From positions 1-64,000 of the forward strand of contig NHZP01000092.1 of NCBI GenBank assembly GCA_003313425.1: a DNA stretch of 64,000 nt. The letters run 5' to 3'. This stretch comes from Pseudopyrenochaeta lycopersici. Lineage: Eukaryota > Ascomycota > Dothideomycetes > Pleosporales > Pseudopyrenochaetaceae. Within the stretch, counting starts at the first letter, position 1; every line of letters begins with the position of its first letter. The notes under the pieces were generated by a model that was not told the DNA's origin, searched no databases, and saw only the letters and a list, made by a program, of their open reading frames with translations. This document shows, piece after piece, positions 42,580 to 52,916 of the stretch. A program made the translations under genes and the position numbers.

Positions 42580-42990
42580 ATGCAAGGCATTGTTTGTGTG
42601 TAGGACAATTATTTTGCACGAAGTGTGTATGTTGCATACTGTACGTTTGGCTATATACGTGAAGCGAGTATAGGTTGTTGATAAGAATTAGCAATAAATG
42701 TATGGTTATCTCTCGTGTTTTTAGAGAGGGGACTAGGAATTATTGTATAAGGGAGAGTTTTTCCTGTAAAGTGGCAGTATTTTACTGTGGTAGGAGTACA
42801 GAATCAGTGTATCGAGTTGTGGAACAACTGAAACCCAAAAAAATGGTAAGTCAAAAAAAGAATCCCAAGTTTTTTTGGCTAAGTCTAATTATGTGTGGCT
42901 GGAGGCCATGCTGAGTCACCTGGGGGTGTGGCTCGGGAGAGCGCAGACATGGGTTGCTGTGGCGCAGATTGTGCGCACAGGCCTCTCCGA

Positions 42991-43033
42991 CAACTTTCTT
43001 GTGCTATATATGATTCCTTTCACTAGAAAGTTG
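42991..43033. promoter_or_regulatory. Origin hairpin J14 (unit 13/14)
   Basis: Short-loop type with left arm CAACTTTCTTGTG (one mismatch). Nick presumed after 43015. Confidence 0.8.
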
Positions 43034-43491
43034 TCAAGTGGTCACCAGCCTTGCGCTGGAGACCCTCGACACTTTACACGTATGCGTTGCCAACGAGTGG
43101 AACGAGTACCGAAGGGTTAGTCTTGAATAAGACTAGAGGCATAAGCCCCTGTAAGTAAGCCAGAGCACGGACGGTGCGGGTCGTTTGACCTTGGTTTGCC
43201 CACTCTTTTTCGGAATTTTATTCTGATTGGTCTATGAATGTAGACGCAGGGACGGGGCACCACATTGCCTGCTAGGGACTAGGTGGTCTTGGCATTGCGC
43301 AAGACAGAGATGTATAAGAGGGGAGCCCCCTCTCCCGCGCATGGGCTCTATTCCCCTGGGGGATTCTCTTACTGCAGCGTATGCTGTTTCCTGGTGGGAC
43401 GCATTTTGCGCGCGACACGGAAGTGGTTTGATGTGGATCGTAGCCGTGAGAGTGTCTCTATAGGCACTTTTCTTGTTAACATTGCGGAGCT

Positions 43492-44241
43492 ATGAAGAGG
43501 ACGTTGTCTGAATGGGTCTCGGAACGAAGGACGTCATGCGAGGATGCGGCGCGACTGCTGAGAAGCTTTTCTGTTTGGCTGAATACGTGGCCTATGCCAG
43601 ACGCAGTGGTCAGGCTGGAGGACGCTGACGAAGTACGGTTCGTGAGAGATCACGTGCCTGGTAAGTGTCTCTTTTATTATCCTTTCTAGACACGGAAGAA
43701 GTTGGGGAGCCCAACTGATAGACACACAGCTTTGGTGGAACAGGATGTGTCGTTGGTCTGCGTTGTGTCCGCAAACCGTGCTACGTGGTGGTTGACTCGG
43801 TTGCCCCTACGGCCTGTGGGGAAGAACAGGTGGCGGGCTTTGGAGACTGCTGAAGGCGAAGGCGTCTTTGGAGAACGTAGTCCCTCGTCTCACATTGTTG
43901 TGCAGGTCCTTGGAGGGCCCTGGTGTGGATGCGCTGTCAGGGAGACTCTCTTTCATGCTAAGCTTAGTCAACGGTCGTTGGATGCTGTGGTGACCAATAT
44001 TTTGGGGCGCGCTAAATGGGGCGTAGCCTTTGAGCCTTTAGTAAGAGGCTGCTTGGAGTGTAAGCAGTGGGAGCGCGCAGTTGATGTTCTCGTTGGTGGC
44101 GGTTTTCGTGGAGGCGCCTTCTGTGTATGTTGTATGCATGAAGTATGCCCTGATTGCACTGGGAGTAGCGACGGTCGGCTTCGAAGCTTTGATGCGCAGG
44201 TGGACCCTGATAAACCTGTCTGGGTTGTTAGGACGATGTGA
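43492..44241 (+). CDS. Unit 14: diverged spliced-family protein
   Basis: Exon 1 43492-43660, exon 2 43730-44241, 69-nt intron (GTAAGT donor, CCCAACTGAT branch region, ACACACAG acceptor); 226 residues. TATAAG at 43313. Exon 1 (KRTLSEWVSERRTSCEDAAR) is unlike the others until VRDHVP at the splice. Exon 2 has ATWWLTR without KESG, but keeps the complete cysteine motif (CVCCMHEVCPDC). The C-terminal GISDAVG block is missing, so the protein ends early. An intronic GTTGGG/CCCAAC stem spans 43701-43715. Function unknown. Confidence 0.72.
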
Positions 44242-44555
44242 TGGCGTTTTGGTATGGAATTTCTTTGGCTGTACAGACGTAAAGAGTACAAGGTGCGTTT
44301 ATACAGTGTATAATGTAATAGTAGGTTATAGTAACAGAGTGTAGGTATGAGTTATTTTATTTAACTGTGTTATGGTAATGTGTACATTATTGTCGTTGTG
44401 TATTGCGTGTCGTTCAGTTATGAAGGGCGTCCACATCCTTAGGATGGAACACCATCTCCAAAGAAAAAAAAATGCGTAAGTCCATTTTCCGTGTGGCTGG
44501 AGGGCACGCCGAGTCAGCAGGAGATGTGGCACATGGGGGGGCACGGGCCCCGACT

Positions 44556-44609
44556 CAACTTTCTAGTGTGGCGTTTTGCCTATATATGATTCCTTTCACT
44601 AGAAAGTTG
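44556..44609. promoter_or_regulatory. Origin hairpin J15 (unit 14/15)
   Basis: Perfect 13-bp stem, mini-stem GGCGTTTTGCC. Nick presumed after 44591. Confidence 0.85.
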
Positions 44610-44813
44610 TCAAGTGGTCACCAGCCTCGTGCTGGAGACCCTGGACACTTTACATCTAAGCTGTGGCCTCGAGTGGAACGAGAAGCGGACGCGTCAAGCT
44701 ACTTGTAGTTTGGGGCCATTGCCCCCTGTAAGCCAACAGACGCACGGACTGTGTGAGTCAGATGACGCTCGGTTGGCACGTGAGGAGCACCCCTGCCCTC
44801 ACATTCAACATTA

Positions 44814-44826
44814 TCACGTGGATGCG
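44814..44826 (+). promoter_or_regulatory. CACGTG-type promoter element, unit 15
   Basis: TCACGTGGATGCG, identical to unit 5. No TATA box is evident between it and the gene. Confidence 0.6.
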
Positions 44827-44958
44827 TGGTTTCCTGGATAGGGTCAGGAGGGGAGCGGGGTGCTCTGTCGGGACGGTACAGTCTTTTTTTGTTGTGCGGA
44901 GCCTGCAACTACTTTGCTCTTTGGAACGAGCATTACTCTACTTCGTCGCGGAAGCGTA

Positions 44959-45702
44959 ATGGTTCGTAAGTTCTGGCTGCGGACGCAGGTGTGCTTTGTC
45001 ACTTGGTGTAGGAGTCGCGTTGACGACATCGTTCAGTTTGAGCGTATGCTACGGGATGCAGTGCCGACCGGGACGGCTATGTATGGGTGTAAGGAATTGC
45101 ACCGGGATGGAGTGCCTCATTATCATGCGGTGCTCTGCTTTCCGGAGGAAGTTCGTTGGGATGATGCGCACGCTCAGTTAAGTCTCAAGTTGCCGGACGG
45201 CAGTGTTGATACGCGTTCTATACGTTTTCGCCTGCCACTTGCTGGGCAGCCTGTGGAGCAGTTTCTTCGTCGCACACAAAGGTATTGTGCGAAAAATCAA
45301 AACAAGGATTTGTTTGGTGTACGCATCGAATGGGATCATATGCGTCCTGGCAGCAAGGCTCCAATACTCAGATGCAGTGCTTGCCTGCATAGTGGAGCTC
45401 TCTCAGATTCATGGGTTTGTTGCGAATGCGCGAACGCACAGAGGCATGAGGAAAGCATGGTATGGTTTTCGTATTTCTTTGTTTCTCCTGTCCTTGACGT
45501 ACGTCACGTATGTGTTTTTTGAGGCTGACAATGTGGTTGTCTTTAGGTTCAAGATTTGCTTCTTCAGTTAGATGCAGTGAAGCATCAGTTGAGTGAATTA
45601 GAGCGAGGGACTCGTTCTCTTTTACGGGTAGATCAATTTGATTTGCCTATTCGTGGTGCTGTTCACCGCAGAAATAGCAGTGTTGGTCCGGAGGGTTTTT
45701 AG
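44959..45702 (+). CDS. Unit 15: HUH endonuclease-only Rep paralogue (RepA-like), spliced
   Basis: I choose ATG 44959, because the longer frame opens only with GTG. Exon 1 44959-45459 and exon 2 45547-45702 join in phase 0 across an 87-nt intron (GTATGG donor, GGCTGAC branch, TCTTTAG acceptor); 218 residues. Motif I is FVTWCRS (about residues 13-19), motif II HYHAV carries both histidines (about 53-57), and motif III is RYCAKN with the catalytic Tyr and the usual Lys. No SF3 helicase follows. Instead there is a Cys cluster (CSAC...CCEC), then after the splice a leucine-rich, coiled-coil-like stretch (VQDLLLQLDAVKHQLSELE) and a basic tail. It is probably an origin-nicking or origin-binding protein, perhaps with a regulatory role like the RepA of some CRESS viruses, but it is encoded on its own segment. 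Confidence 0.8.
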
Positions 45703-46040
45703 TATAGTATTATACTTGTCAAGTATGTCTTTTGCAGGTTTTATTTCTTCTTTGGAAAAGGGTAGTGTTACTTTTCTAATGCAGTTATGCTCTATGTCTA
45801 TAGGCAACACGTTCTGTGTTTATGGTTTGGTGTGCAATAGCAAGGGTTTGTTTTACATTCCTAGGGAATTCCTATTGTAGTAGTGTGTAGCTGTATTATT
45901 ATCTGTGGTGAGCAAAGTATTGTAGGATAGTTGCTAAAGGCAGTAGCTATGTCGTATATTGTATGCGTATTTTTATTTTGTTTTGTGTAGCGACAAGACA
46001 AGTATAGGATTGGTAAAGTTGTATTTTTTTGGAACATTGG
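45703..46040. other. Unit 15 3' filler
   Basis: T-rich non-coding sequence with no recognised gene. It brings the unit to 1597 bp. Confidence 0.4.
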
Positions 46041-46163
46041 TTCTGTCTCTCAGAAATTGGCTAAGTCCAATTTTACTGTGGCTGGAGGGCACGCCGAGTC
46101 AGGTTGGGTGTGGCGCGGACTTCGCGCACAGACGGGTCGAGTTGGGGCACGGGCCCCCTCCGA

Positions 46164-46206
46164 CAACTTTCGAGTGCTATATATGATTCCTTTCACTAGA
46201 AAGTTG
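46164..46206. promoter_or_regulatory. Origin hairpin J16 (unit 15/16)
   Basis: Short-loop type with left arm CAACTTTCGAGTG. Upstream stem GGGGCACGGGCCCC. Nick presumed after 46188. Confidence 0.8.
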
Positions 46207-46341
46207 TCAAGTGGTCAGGAGCCTTGTGCTCGGGACCACGACGGCTTTACATCTAAGCAGGGCCTCGAGTGGAACGAGAAGCGAAGCGTTAAACCACCTG
46301 GGGTTTAGGGCCTCTGCCCCCTGTAAGCGCTAGCCTTTTTG

Positions 46342-46354
46342 TCACGTGGAGGCG
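46342..46354 (+). promoter_or_regulatory. CACGTG-type promoter element, unit 16 (Rep)
   Basis: TCACGTGGAGGCG, one base from the unit 5 and 15 copies, followed by TATTTATATG at 46426 and the Rep ATG at 46479. Confidence 0.65.
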
Positions 46355-46478
46355 GGAACACATGGAGTGGGCAGTATGTCTCTTTCTACGGAGTAGTGTA
46401 TCTTGGCGGAGCTTGAGGTAGGTAGTATTTATATGCGCGCTCTGGCCGATATGTAGCGCGCTATCGTGGAGCGATATT

Positions 46479-47657
46479 ATGGCGGAGCCTACAGTAGAGA
46501 CGTGCGATATTTCTACGGTGGGACCGTCGTCCAGGCGGACATCTTTTGCGTCTTTGTTTTCGTGTAGTACGCAAGGAAGTGCGTCGAGCGTAGTCGATGA
46601 CCTCCCGGATGGGTGTGGGGAAAGGGAAGCTTTCGCGTTGAGGGTCAACGTTGTTCTTGTAACGTGGTCACAGAGTCGTCTGGAGGACGCGTCCGAATTT
46701 TACAATCTTCTTCAGGAGCGGATGCCTCCTGGTACGGAGATTTACGGTTGTCAAGAGCGCCATGAGGATGGGAAGCCTCATTATCACGCAGTGTTTCGGT
46801 TCACGCGTCGGACGAATTGGGTGGATGCACACCAACATTTTCGAATTTATCTGTCTGATGGCACAGTGGATACAGAGGCTATTCGGTTCTCGGTGCCTCG
46901 CCCGTATCAGCGGGAGTCTGATTTTTTGGAAAACACACAGAATTACTGTTTTAAGTATGATGATTCGGTGTTTTTTGGGACGAGGATCGAGTCACTCAGT
47001 AGTTCTGAGTCTCGGAAGCGCAAGTTCGCTGAGGTGCTGGTGGAACCTGATTACATTAAAGCGAAACGGATGTTGATGGAACTGGATCCTATGGGATTTA
47101 TCAAGTTTTATAACGCGTACTCGTCCTATCTGGCTAACGAGAAGAAAGGCACGCCTGGACGAGGGTGGGTAGACTCTGGGGAACCCCTGAAGCAATGGCG
47201 TGTCCCGGTCGCCATGGAGGATTGGCGGAAAAGTTACATTGGGGGGTCATATAAGGGTAGACCTGTCCCCCTCATTCTTGTTGGTCCATCGAGGCTAGGA
47301 AAGACAGAATGGGCTTTGCGTGCAGGGCCCAAGCCCATGGCCATGTCCAATCAGTGGAACCTTGGTAATTATGACCAGGATGCGTCGCATCTCGTGTTAA
47401 ACGACATCGATTTCAGCAATTTTGGGTCTGGTAAGTACCGGTATTGGCGAGAAATACTTGGTGGGCAGGCTTGTATTGATGCGCACGATCGGTATACGAA
47501 AACACGGAATTTGAGTTGGGGATTTCCAGTCATTGTAACGTGCAATGCAGATAATGACCCTCGGAAAGTTCCTGACATTGCGGCGTATCTGAAGCATGCG
47601 CCTTGTGTTGTGGTTGAGTTGGCGGATCTACTGTATGTAGATGACGATCTAGCGTAG
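46479..47657 (+). CDS. Unit 16: CRESS-DNA replication initiator Rep (HUH nuclease + SF3 helicase)
   Basis: 392 residues, single exon, ATG 46479. The endonuclease half has motif I VLVTWSQ (59-65), motif II H101-Y-H103 and motif III Y156xxK159. The helicase half has Walker A GPSRLGKT (269-276), Walker B VLNDID (306-311) and motif C IVTCN (352-356). Every motif needed for origin nicking, joining and 3'-5' unwinding is present. A basic SRKRK segment near 178-182 may be a nuclear signal. The family cuts ssDNA in the loop of an origin hairpin and drives rolling-circle replication with host polymerase. The motif spacing is closest, by eye, to geminivirus- and genomovirus-type Reps, but the lineage needs a tree. 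The gene leaves little non-coding space: the leader lacks several stems and the CCAAT box, and the stop is 104 bp from the unit end, so the unit still totals 1573 bp. Confidence 0.95.
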   Translation: MAEPTVETCDISTVGPSSRRTSFASLFSCSTQGSASSVVDDLPDGCGEREAFALRVNVVLVTWSQSRLEDASEFYNLLQERMPPGTEIYGCQERHEDGKPHYHAVFRFTRRTNWVDAHQHFRIYLSDGTVDTEAIRFSVPRPYQRESDFLENTQNYCFKYDDSVFFGTRIESLSSSESRKRKFAEVLVEPDYIKAKRMLMELDPMGFIKFYNAYSSYLANEKKGTPGRGWVDSGEPLKQWRVPVAMEDWRKSYIGGSYKGRPVPLILVGPSRLGKTEWALRAGPKPMAMSNQWNLGNYDQDASHLVLNDIDFSNFGSGKYRYWREILGGQACIDAHDRYTKTRNLSWGFPVIVTCNADNDPRKVPDIAAYLKHAPCVVVELADLLYVDDDLA

Positions 47658-47726
47658 ATAGATAGAATGAAAAATGGCTATGTCCATTTTCGTGGTGGCG
47701 GTGCGGGTCGCGCACAGGCCAGAACT

Positions 47727-47779
47727 CAACTTTTCTAGTGTGGCGCAGCCTATATATGATTCCTTTCACTAGAAAGTTG
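47727..47779. promoter_or_regulatory. Origin hairpin J17 (unit 16/17)
   Basis: Bulged-T left arm, mini-stem GGCGCAGCC. The conserved pre-hairpin block is shortened here, directly after the Rep stop. Confidence 0.85.
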
Positions 47780-48167
47780 TCAAGTGGTCACCAGCCTTGC
47801 GCTGGTTACCCTTGCCACTTTACATCTAAGCAGAGCCCATGAGTGGAACGAATACCGAAGGGTTAGACTCCTTGGAGACTAGGGGCGCTGCACCCTGTAA
47901 GCCCACAGGAGCACGGACGGTGCGGATCAGATGATCACAGTGGGCACGTGGGAGGCACTCTTGGCCCCACTACCCTTTCAATCAGTACGCTGATTGGTTT
48001 ATGGATATAATTACATGGAATAGGCACTCCGTTGCTCCCTAGGGACTAGGTGCTCTTGGTGAGAGGAGGTGGATATAACATGAACAGAGGACCTGTTTTT
48101 ACGGAGTGTTTTTTAAAACTTTATTGCGACTTCATCGCAAGCCGGGCAGGAGGCTCCCGTAGTGGCT

Positions 48168-48902
48168 ATGGGTGACGGTCATGTAGTGTCACTGGACACG
48201 CTTGTGTCGGGTCAGAGGGGCTCCCCCTTCCCTGGGACAGCTGTAAACATTGAACAGGTGCGGAGGCAAGTGCCAGGTAGGTGAACCTTCCAGTGCTTGT
48301 TGGGCATCTCCCCAACTAACATGATCACAGAGTTTGTGGAGCAAGCTGTGTCCCTTACGTTCTGTATAGAATTGTCGGGAAGACAGTCTTGGTGGCTCAC
48401 CAAGGAGAGTGGGCAACCACCGCAGAAGTGTGTATTGCTACGACATACGAAGTATGTAGTGTTCAGCGAAGAATTTCGCGCCGATAGGGGAACTCGACAG
48501 GCGTTTCTTGTCGTGAAGGTGGAGACAGTGGATCAGAACGAGAGGGAAACGATGGTTGCATTTGCGGAGCTCTCGGTAGAGGCGCTGGATGTGCTGGTGG
48601 AGCGCATTCTACCTATTCTTATACTGCCGGATGGGCAGGCTGCGGAGGCTTCTGTTGTCGAAGAAATGTTCCGTCGAATGCGCTTCGGGCACTATAGTAC
48701 GCGGGTCGACTGCGTGTGTAGCTTGTACACACAGTGTGAGCCTTGCGCATGGGTAAGCCATGAGTCACCAAGGTTTGTTCTGGTAGACCGATTTTCGGGT
48801 GTATGGCCGTTTGGAAAGCGAGACTGGTTTACTGGGGTCAGTGATGCGGTAGGCATGATACAGCCTGACGGCGTTGAGTGGCTCTCTTGCCGTTTTGAGT
48901 AG
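48168..48902 (+). CDS. Unit 17: spliced-family protein with shifted start
   Basis: The usual start context GCGATGGxxTCGC has become GCGACTTCATCGC (about 48126-48138), so the family ATG is lost. The next in-frame ATG is 48168. Exon 1 48168-48276, exon 2 48331-48902, 54-nt intron (GTAGGT, CTAAC, GATCACAG); 226 residues with about 14 N-terminal residues missing. TATAAC at 48074. Exon 1 is of SLDTLVSGQRGSPFPGTA type. Exon 2 has SWWLTKESG, a variant CVLLRHTKYV instead of CVEEQH, and CVCSLYTQCEPC. It is otherwise intact and may be translated from the later ATG or a non-AUG codon. Confidence 0.68.
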
Positions 48903-49305
48903 GATGTAGCAGGAATGTTAGGTAAGATACAGAGTATGCTAAGGTAAAGACAGAGTACATACTGACTTTGTGCTTTTTATAATACCTTAGTATCATAAAG
49001 CTCTTTGGTATGGTATAACCTATTTGTGTAGCATTATGGGTACGTTTGTTTATTTTAGATATATCTAATTTTTTGTTATCGAATAGGAGGCTAATATTGT
49101 AATGGCAGTGCCTTGTTAAGCACTAAGAAATTGTGGTGCGCAGCTTGGTCAGTAAGGGTGTGGACGCCCTGGGATGGAACATCAAATCTCTCAAGAAATT
49201 TTGACTAAGTCCACAGGAATTGTGGCTGGAGGCGATGCCAGGTCACATGGAGCTGTGGCGCGTTCTGCGCACAGACGGGTCGAGTTGGGGCACGGGCCCC
49301 TCCGA

Positions 49306-49348
49306 CAACTTTCGAGTGCTATATATGATTCCTTTCACTAGAAAGTTG
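49306..49348. promoter_or_regulatory. Origin hairpin J18 (unit 17/18)
   Basis: Short-loop type with left arm CAACTTTCGAGTG. Nick presumed after 49330. Confidence 0.8.
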
Positions 49349-49691
49349 TCAAGTGGTCACCAGCCTTGCGCTGGAGACCCTCGACACTTTACCTGTAAGC
49401 TTTGCCTGCGATTGGAGATCGCAACGGAGTGTTAAACTCTTTAGAGTGTAGGCATAAGCACTAGTAAGCACGGCATCACGTGGAGCGTGAGTCATCTGAC
49501 GATTGCTGTGCCTCACAAGATCTTTGATCTAATTGGTCTATGGCTGTAGACACAGGGAGTATGCGTTTTCTCGCTCCCTAGGGACTAGGTGCTCTTGGCG
49601 GTGCACAAGTCAGATATGTATATAGGAGAAGGGGTTTCCTCCCAACACACGGAGTGTTGTCAATTATGTAGTTGTTTTCTACTACAGTGCG

Positions 49692-50496
49692 ATGGGGTCG
49701 CAGCCTGGGCAGGGCAGTGCTATGGCGGGAGCCAATGCTACTATAAGCTTCTTATCTCTTTTAGAAGCGTTAGAGGAAGGGAGTTCTTCCGTAGTGTCTG
49801 TAGAGACGCTGATGGAACATCAGACTGTGAGGGATCACGTGCACAGTCAGTGTCTTTGTTTTCTAAACACAGAAGAAGTTGGGCTCCCCAACTGATAGAC
49901 GGACAGCTTTGGTGGAGCGCGGTGTGTCTCTTACGCTCAGCATGAATGCGTCGGGGAGGTGTTCCTGGTGGGTAACCAAAGAGAGCGGGCAGCCTCCTCG
50001 GCAGTGCGCGGAGCAACGACATATATCATGTCTGGAAGACTATAAGGAACTGTGTGCAGAGGGTGGGACCCGGCAGTCGCTCCTGGTCCTCAAGGTGGAG
50101 GCGCTCCATCAGGATGGGGTGGTGCGGAGCCATGTTACTTTTGCTCGGCTCTCGGTAGAGACATTCGATGTACTTGCATGGCGGGTCTTGCCGCTTATTA
50201 CACTGGCAGATCGGCAAGTTGTAGATGCTGTAGGCATGGAGATGTTGCTGTACTTGCTAGACGTTGGGTACTTTGGTACTTCCGTGGATTGCGGATGCAC
50301 GCTAGAGGGGATCTGTGAGCCTTGCGTATCAGTACTATGTACGTCGACGAGGGTTCCGAGGTTTCTTCAGCTGGATGGATTCCAAGGTGTATGGCCGTTT
50401 GGAAAGTCTGTGTGGTTTGCTGGGATCAGTGACGCTGTTGGTAGAGTACAATCATCCGGAGAGAACTGGCTGAGTTGCGATTGTCCAGCGTTTTGA
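49692..50496 (+). CDS. Unit 18: spliced WWxTKESG-family protein
   Basis: Exon 1 49692-49845, exon 2 49907-50496, 61-nt intron with donor GTCAGT and acceptor GACGGACAG; 247 residues. TATATAGG at 49619. Exon 1 (ISFLSLLEALEEGSS..SVETLMEHQTVRDHVH) is close to unit 6. Exon 2 has SWWVTKESG, CAEQRH, SLLVLKVE, FARLSVETFDVLAWRVLPL and CGCTLEGICEPC. The intron carries a GTTGGG/CCCAAC stem ending at the ACTGAT branch region. The leader lacks the standard stem order near 49440-49480 and has a TCACGTGGAGCG word. Function unknown. Confidence 0.78.
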
Positions 50497-50877
50497 GACG
50501 AAAGTCTTAAGTTTTGTTAACCTGTAAGCATAGGTATGGAGTACAGTAGAGTAATAGTATCAGTATCTAATTTTGATAGGACTGTGTACGTTGTTTTGCA
50601 TTGAGCTGATTGTGGTACTGTATCACATGTTTGTGGATATTTGTTAGGTACGATAGTAGGCACATTTTTTTTTAGTAGATTTTTATTGTTTTCTACTATT
50701 CACTAATTATGGTATGTAGGTTCTGTACAGAAGCCAAGAAAAAAGAACGAAGAAGTTGTTGTGCGGAGCTGTCGTCATGAAGGGTGTGGACGCCCTTAGG
50801 ATGGAACATCAAATCTCACGAAAAATTGGCTATGTCCAATTTCGTGTGGCGGTGCGGGGTGCGCACAGACCCCGACT

Positions 50878-50931
50878 CAACTTTCTAGTGTGGCGTTTTG
50901 CCTATATATGATTCCTTTCACTAGAAAGTTG
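50878..50931. promoter_or_regulatory. Origin hairpin J19 (unit 18/19)
   Basis: Perfect 13-bp stem, mini-stem GGCGTTTTGCC. Shortened pre-hairpin block, as at J17. Confidence 0.85.
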
Positions 50932-51340
50932 TCAAGTGGTCACCAGCCTTGCGCTGGTTACCCTTGCCACTTTACAATTAAGCAGAGCCTGCGAGTGGAG
51001 CGAGTAACGAAGTGTTAGACTACTTGTAGGCTAGAGGCGCTGCCCCCTGTAAGCAACACGCAGCACGGACCGTGTGAGTCAGATGACGCTGGGTTGCCAC
51101 TCTCTTTTTCAGATCTTTAGTCTGATTGGTCTATGAACATAGACAGCATGGAGTGGGCAGAACCCTGCCAAGTATGGAATAGTTTAGCTTGGCATTGGCA
51201 AGGGTCTGAGAAGACAGAGATGTATAAGAGAGGCGAGTGCCCTCCATCTCTTCTCACGGGTAGTGAGCGTATCTAAATCTACAGTTTCTCTGTAGTATTT
51301 TTCATATCCTTTCCTTAATTTCAACGGGTAGTTGATTGCG

Positions 51341-52026
51341 ATGGAGATGCAAGCCGGATCATGGTCCTGGACAAAGGGTAGCACGCCTAAGTCGGATTCA
51401 GATTTCTTATCTGATTGGTCTATGAAGATAGACCCAGGGACTGCGTTGAAGCTGGATAGCGAGGAGGTGTATACGTTGAAGGCGCAGTTGCACGGTGAGT
51501 GCTCTCTTATCTCTCTATATAAGTTGGGAGATCCCCAACTAATTTGGTCTTGTTCTCTGGGACAGAGTTTGTGAAGCAAGGCACATCAGTCTGGTGCGAG
51601 GCGGAGCCTTCTGGTACTGTCAAGTGGAACCTTGTAAAGGATCAACAGGTTCCTGGCCGCGGTGTATCCGACGAAGACGAGAAAGAGATTTCGCCAGAGT
51701 TTTTGCAACGTTATAGGCACTTTGAGGTTGTTAGTAAGGGCCGACCCTGTGCGAAGGGGTCGCACCTTGTCATCACGTATGCAGGCCACGGGCGTGGACG
51801 GACTGGGTTAGGGATGAGGGAGATTAGTATGTGTGTGCCGTTGACGGACGCAGCGTTTGATTTTCTGGTACAGAGTGTGCTACCGAACGTCTATAAAGTC
51901 GTCGAAGGTTCCAGGTTTAGCGTATTAGTGGTACTATTAGAGGGGTTTGGTGTCATGGATATAACATGCGAATGTGTCTTGAGACCTACTCGTTGTTTGT
52001 CTGATCAGGCGGCGCTGGAGACTTAG
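51341..52026 (+). CDS. Unit 19: diverged spliced-family protein with exonised promoter DNA
   Basis: Exon 1 51341-51494, exon 2 51566-52026, 71-nt intron (GTGAGT...CCCCAACTAAT...GGGACAG); 204 residues. TATAAG at 51233. Exon 2 matches unit 13 (EFVKQGTSVWCEAEPSG, KGRPCAKGSHLVITYAGH, CECVLRPTR). Exon 1 is chimeric. Bases 51398-51440 are a second copy of the upstream leader stem, CCAAT box and palindrome found at about 51108-51150, here translated as SDFLSDWSMKIDPG, and they lead into the unit 13-like ALKLDSEEV. The common GCGATGGAGATGC start precedes it. Function unknown. Confidence 0.75.
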
Positions 52027-52466
52027 ATGGAAGGGATTGTTCGTATGTAGGACAATTATTTTGCACGAAGTGTGTATGTTGTATACTGTACGTTGGGCTG
52101 TGAGTGACAGGTTTTGTACTCTGTATACGTGAAGCGAGTATAGGTTGTTGCTAAGAATTAGCAGTAAAGATGATGATTTTCTCTCGTGTCTGTAGAGAGG
52201 GAACTAGGAATAGTTGTTGTAGCACACATGATATTTGTGTTGCAGTATGTTGCGGCTGTAGGAGCTCAGGGAGCGGGGTGTGTAAACAGAGTCAGTAGAT
52301 TGAGATGTGGAACAACCAAAAACAAAAAACGGTAAGTCCAAGAAAAAAATCGCAAATTTTTTTGGCTATGTCCGATTGTGTGTGGCTGGAGGCGATGCTG
52401 AGTCACGGTTGCTCGAGAGAGCACGCGCTGGGGGTGTGGCGCGGATTTCGCGCACAGACCCTCCCT

Positions 52467-52520
52467 CAACTTTCTAGTGTGGCGAAAAGCCTATATATGA
52501 TTCCTTTCACTAGAAAGTTG
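52467..52520. promoter_or_regulatory. Origin hairpin J20 (unit 19/20)
   Basis: Perfect 13-bp stem, mini-stem GGCGAAAAGCC. Nick presumed after 52502. Confidence 0.85.
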
Positions 52521-52916
52521 TCAAGTGGTCAGGAGCCTTGCGCTCCTTACCCTTGCCACTTTACATTGTAAGCTTTGCCTACGACTGGAGGGAGAAGCGG
52601 ACGCGTCAAACTACTTGTAGTTTGGGGGCATAAGCACTAGTAAGCCCGCTAGCGCACGGACGTAGCGCGAGATCATCTGATCGTAGTGGGCACGTGGGAG
52701 ACACTCTTGGCCCCACCACCCTCTCAATCAGTACTGTGATTGGTCTATGGATATAACTACATGGAATGACGTTTCTTGGTATTGCCAAGGGTCTGGGAGA
52801 GACAGACTGATATATATAAGAGAGGGGAGCGCCCTCCTCCTCTCCTCCTGCTTTTTGTCTTCTTTATCGCACGGGTAGTGTGTCTGTGTGTACAGGTTTC
52901 ACGGAGTGTTTGAACG

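Noticed and set aside
44860..44958. Longer N-terminus for the unit 15 Rep paralogue
   Set aside because: The extension starts only at a GTG and overlaps promoter-like DNA. ATG 44959 fits the domain start.
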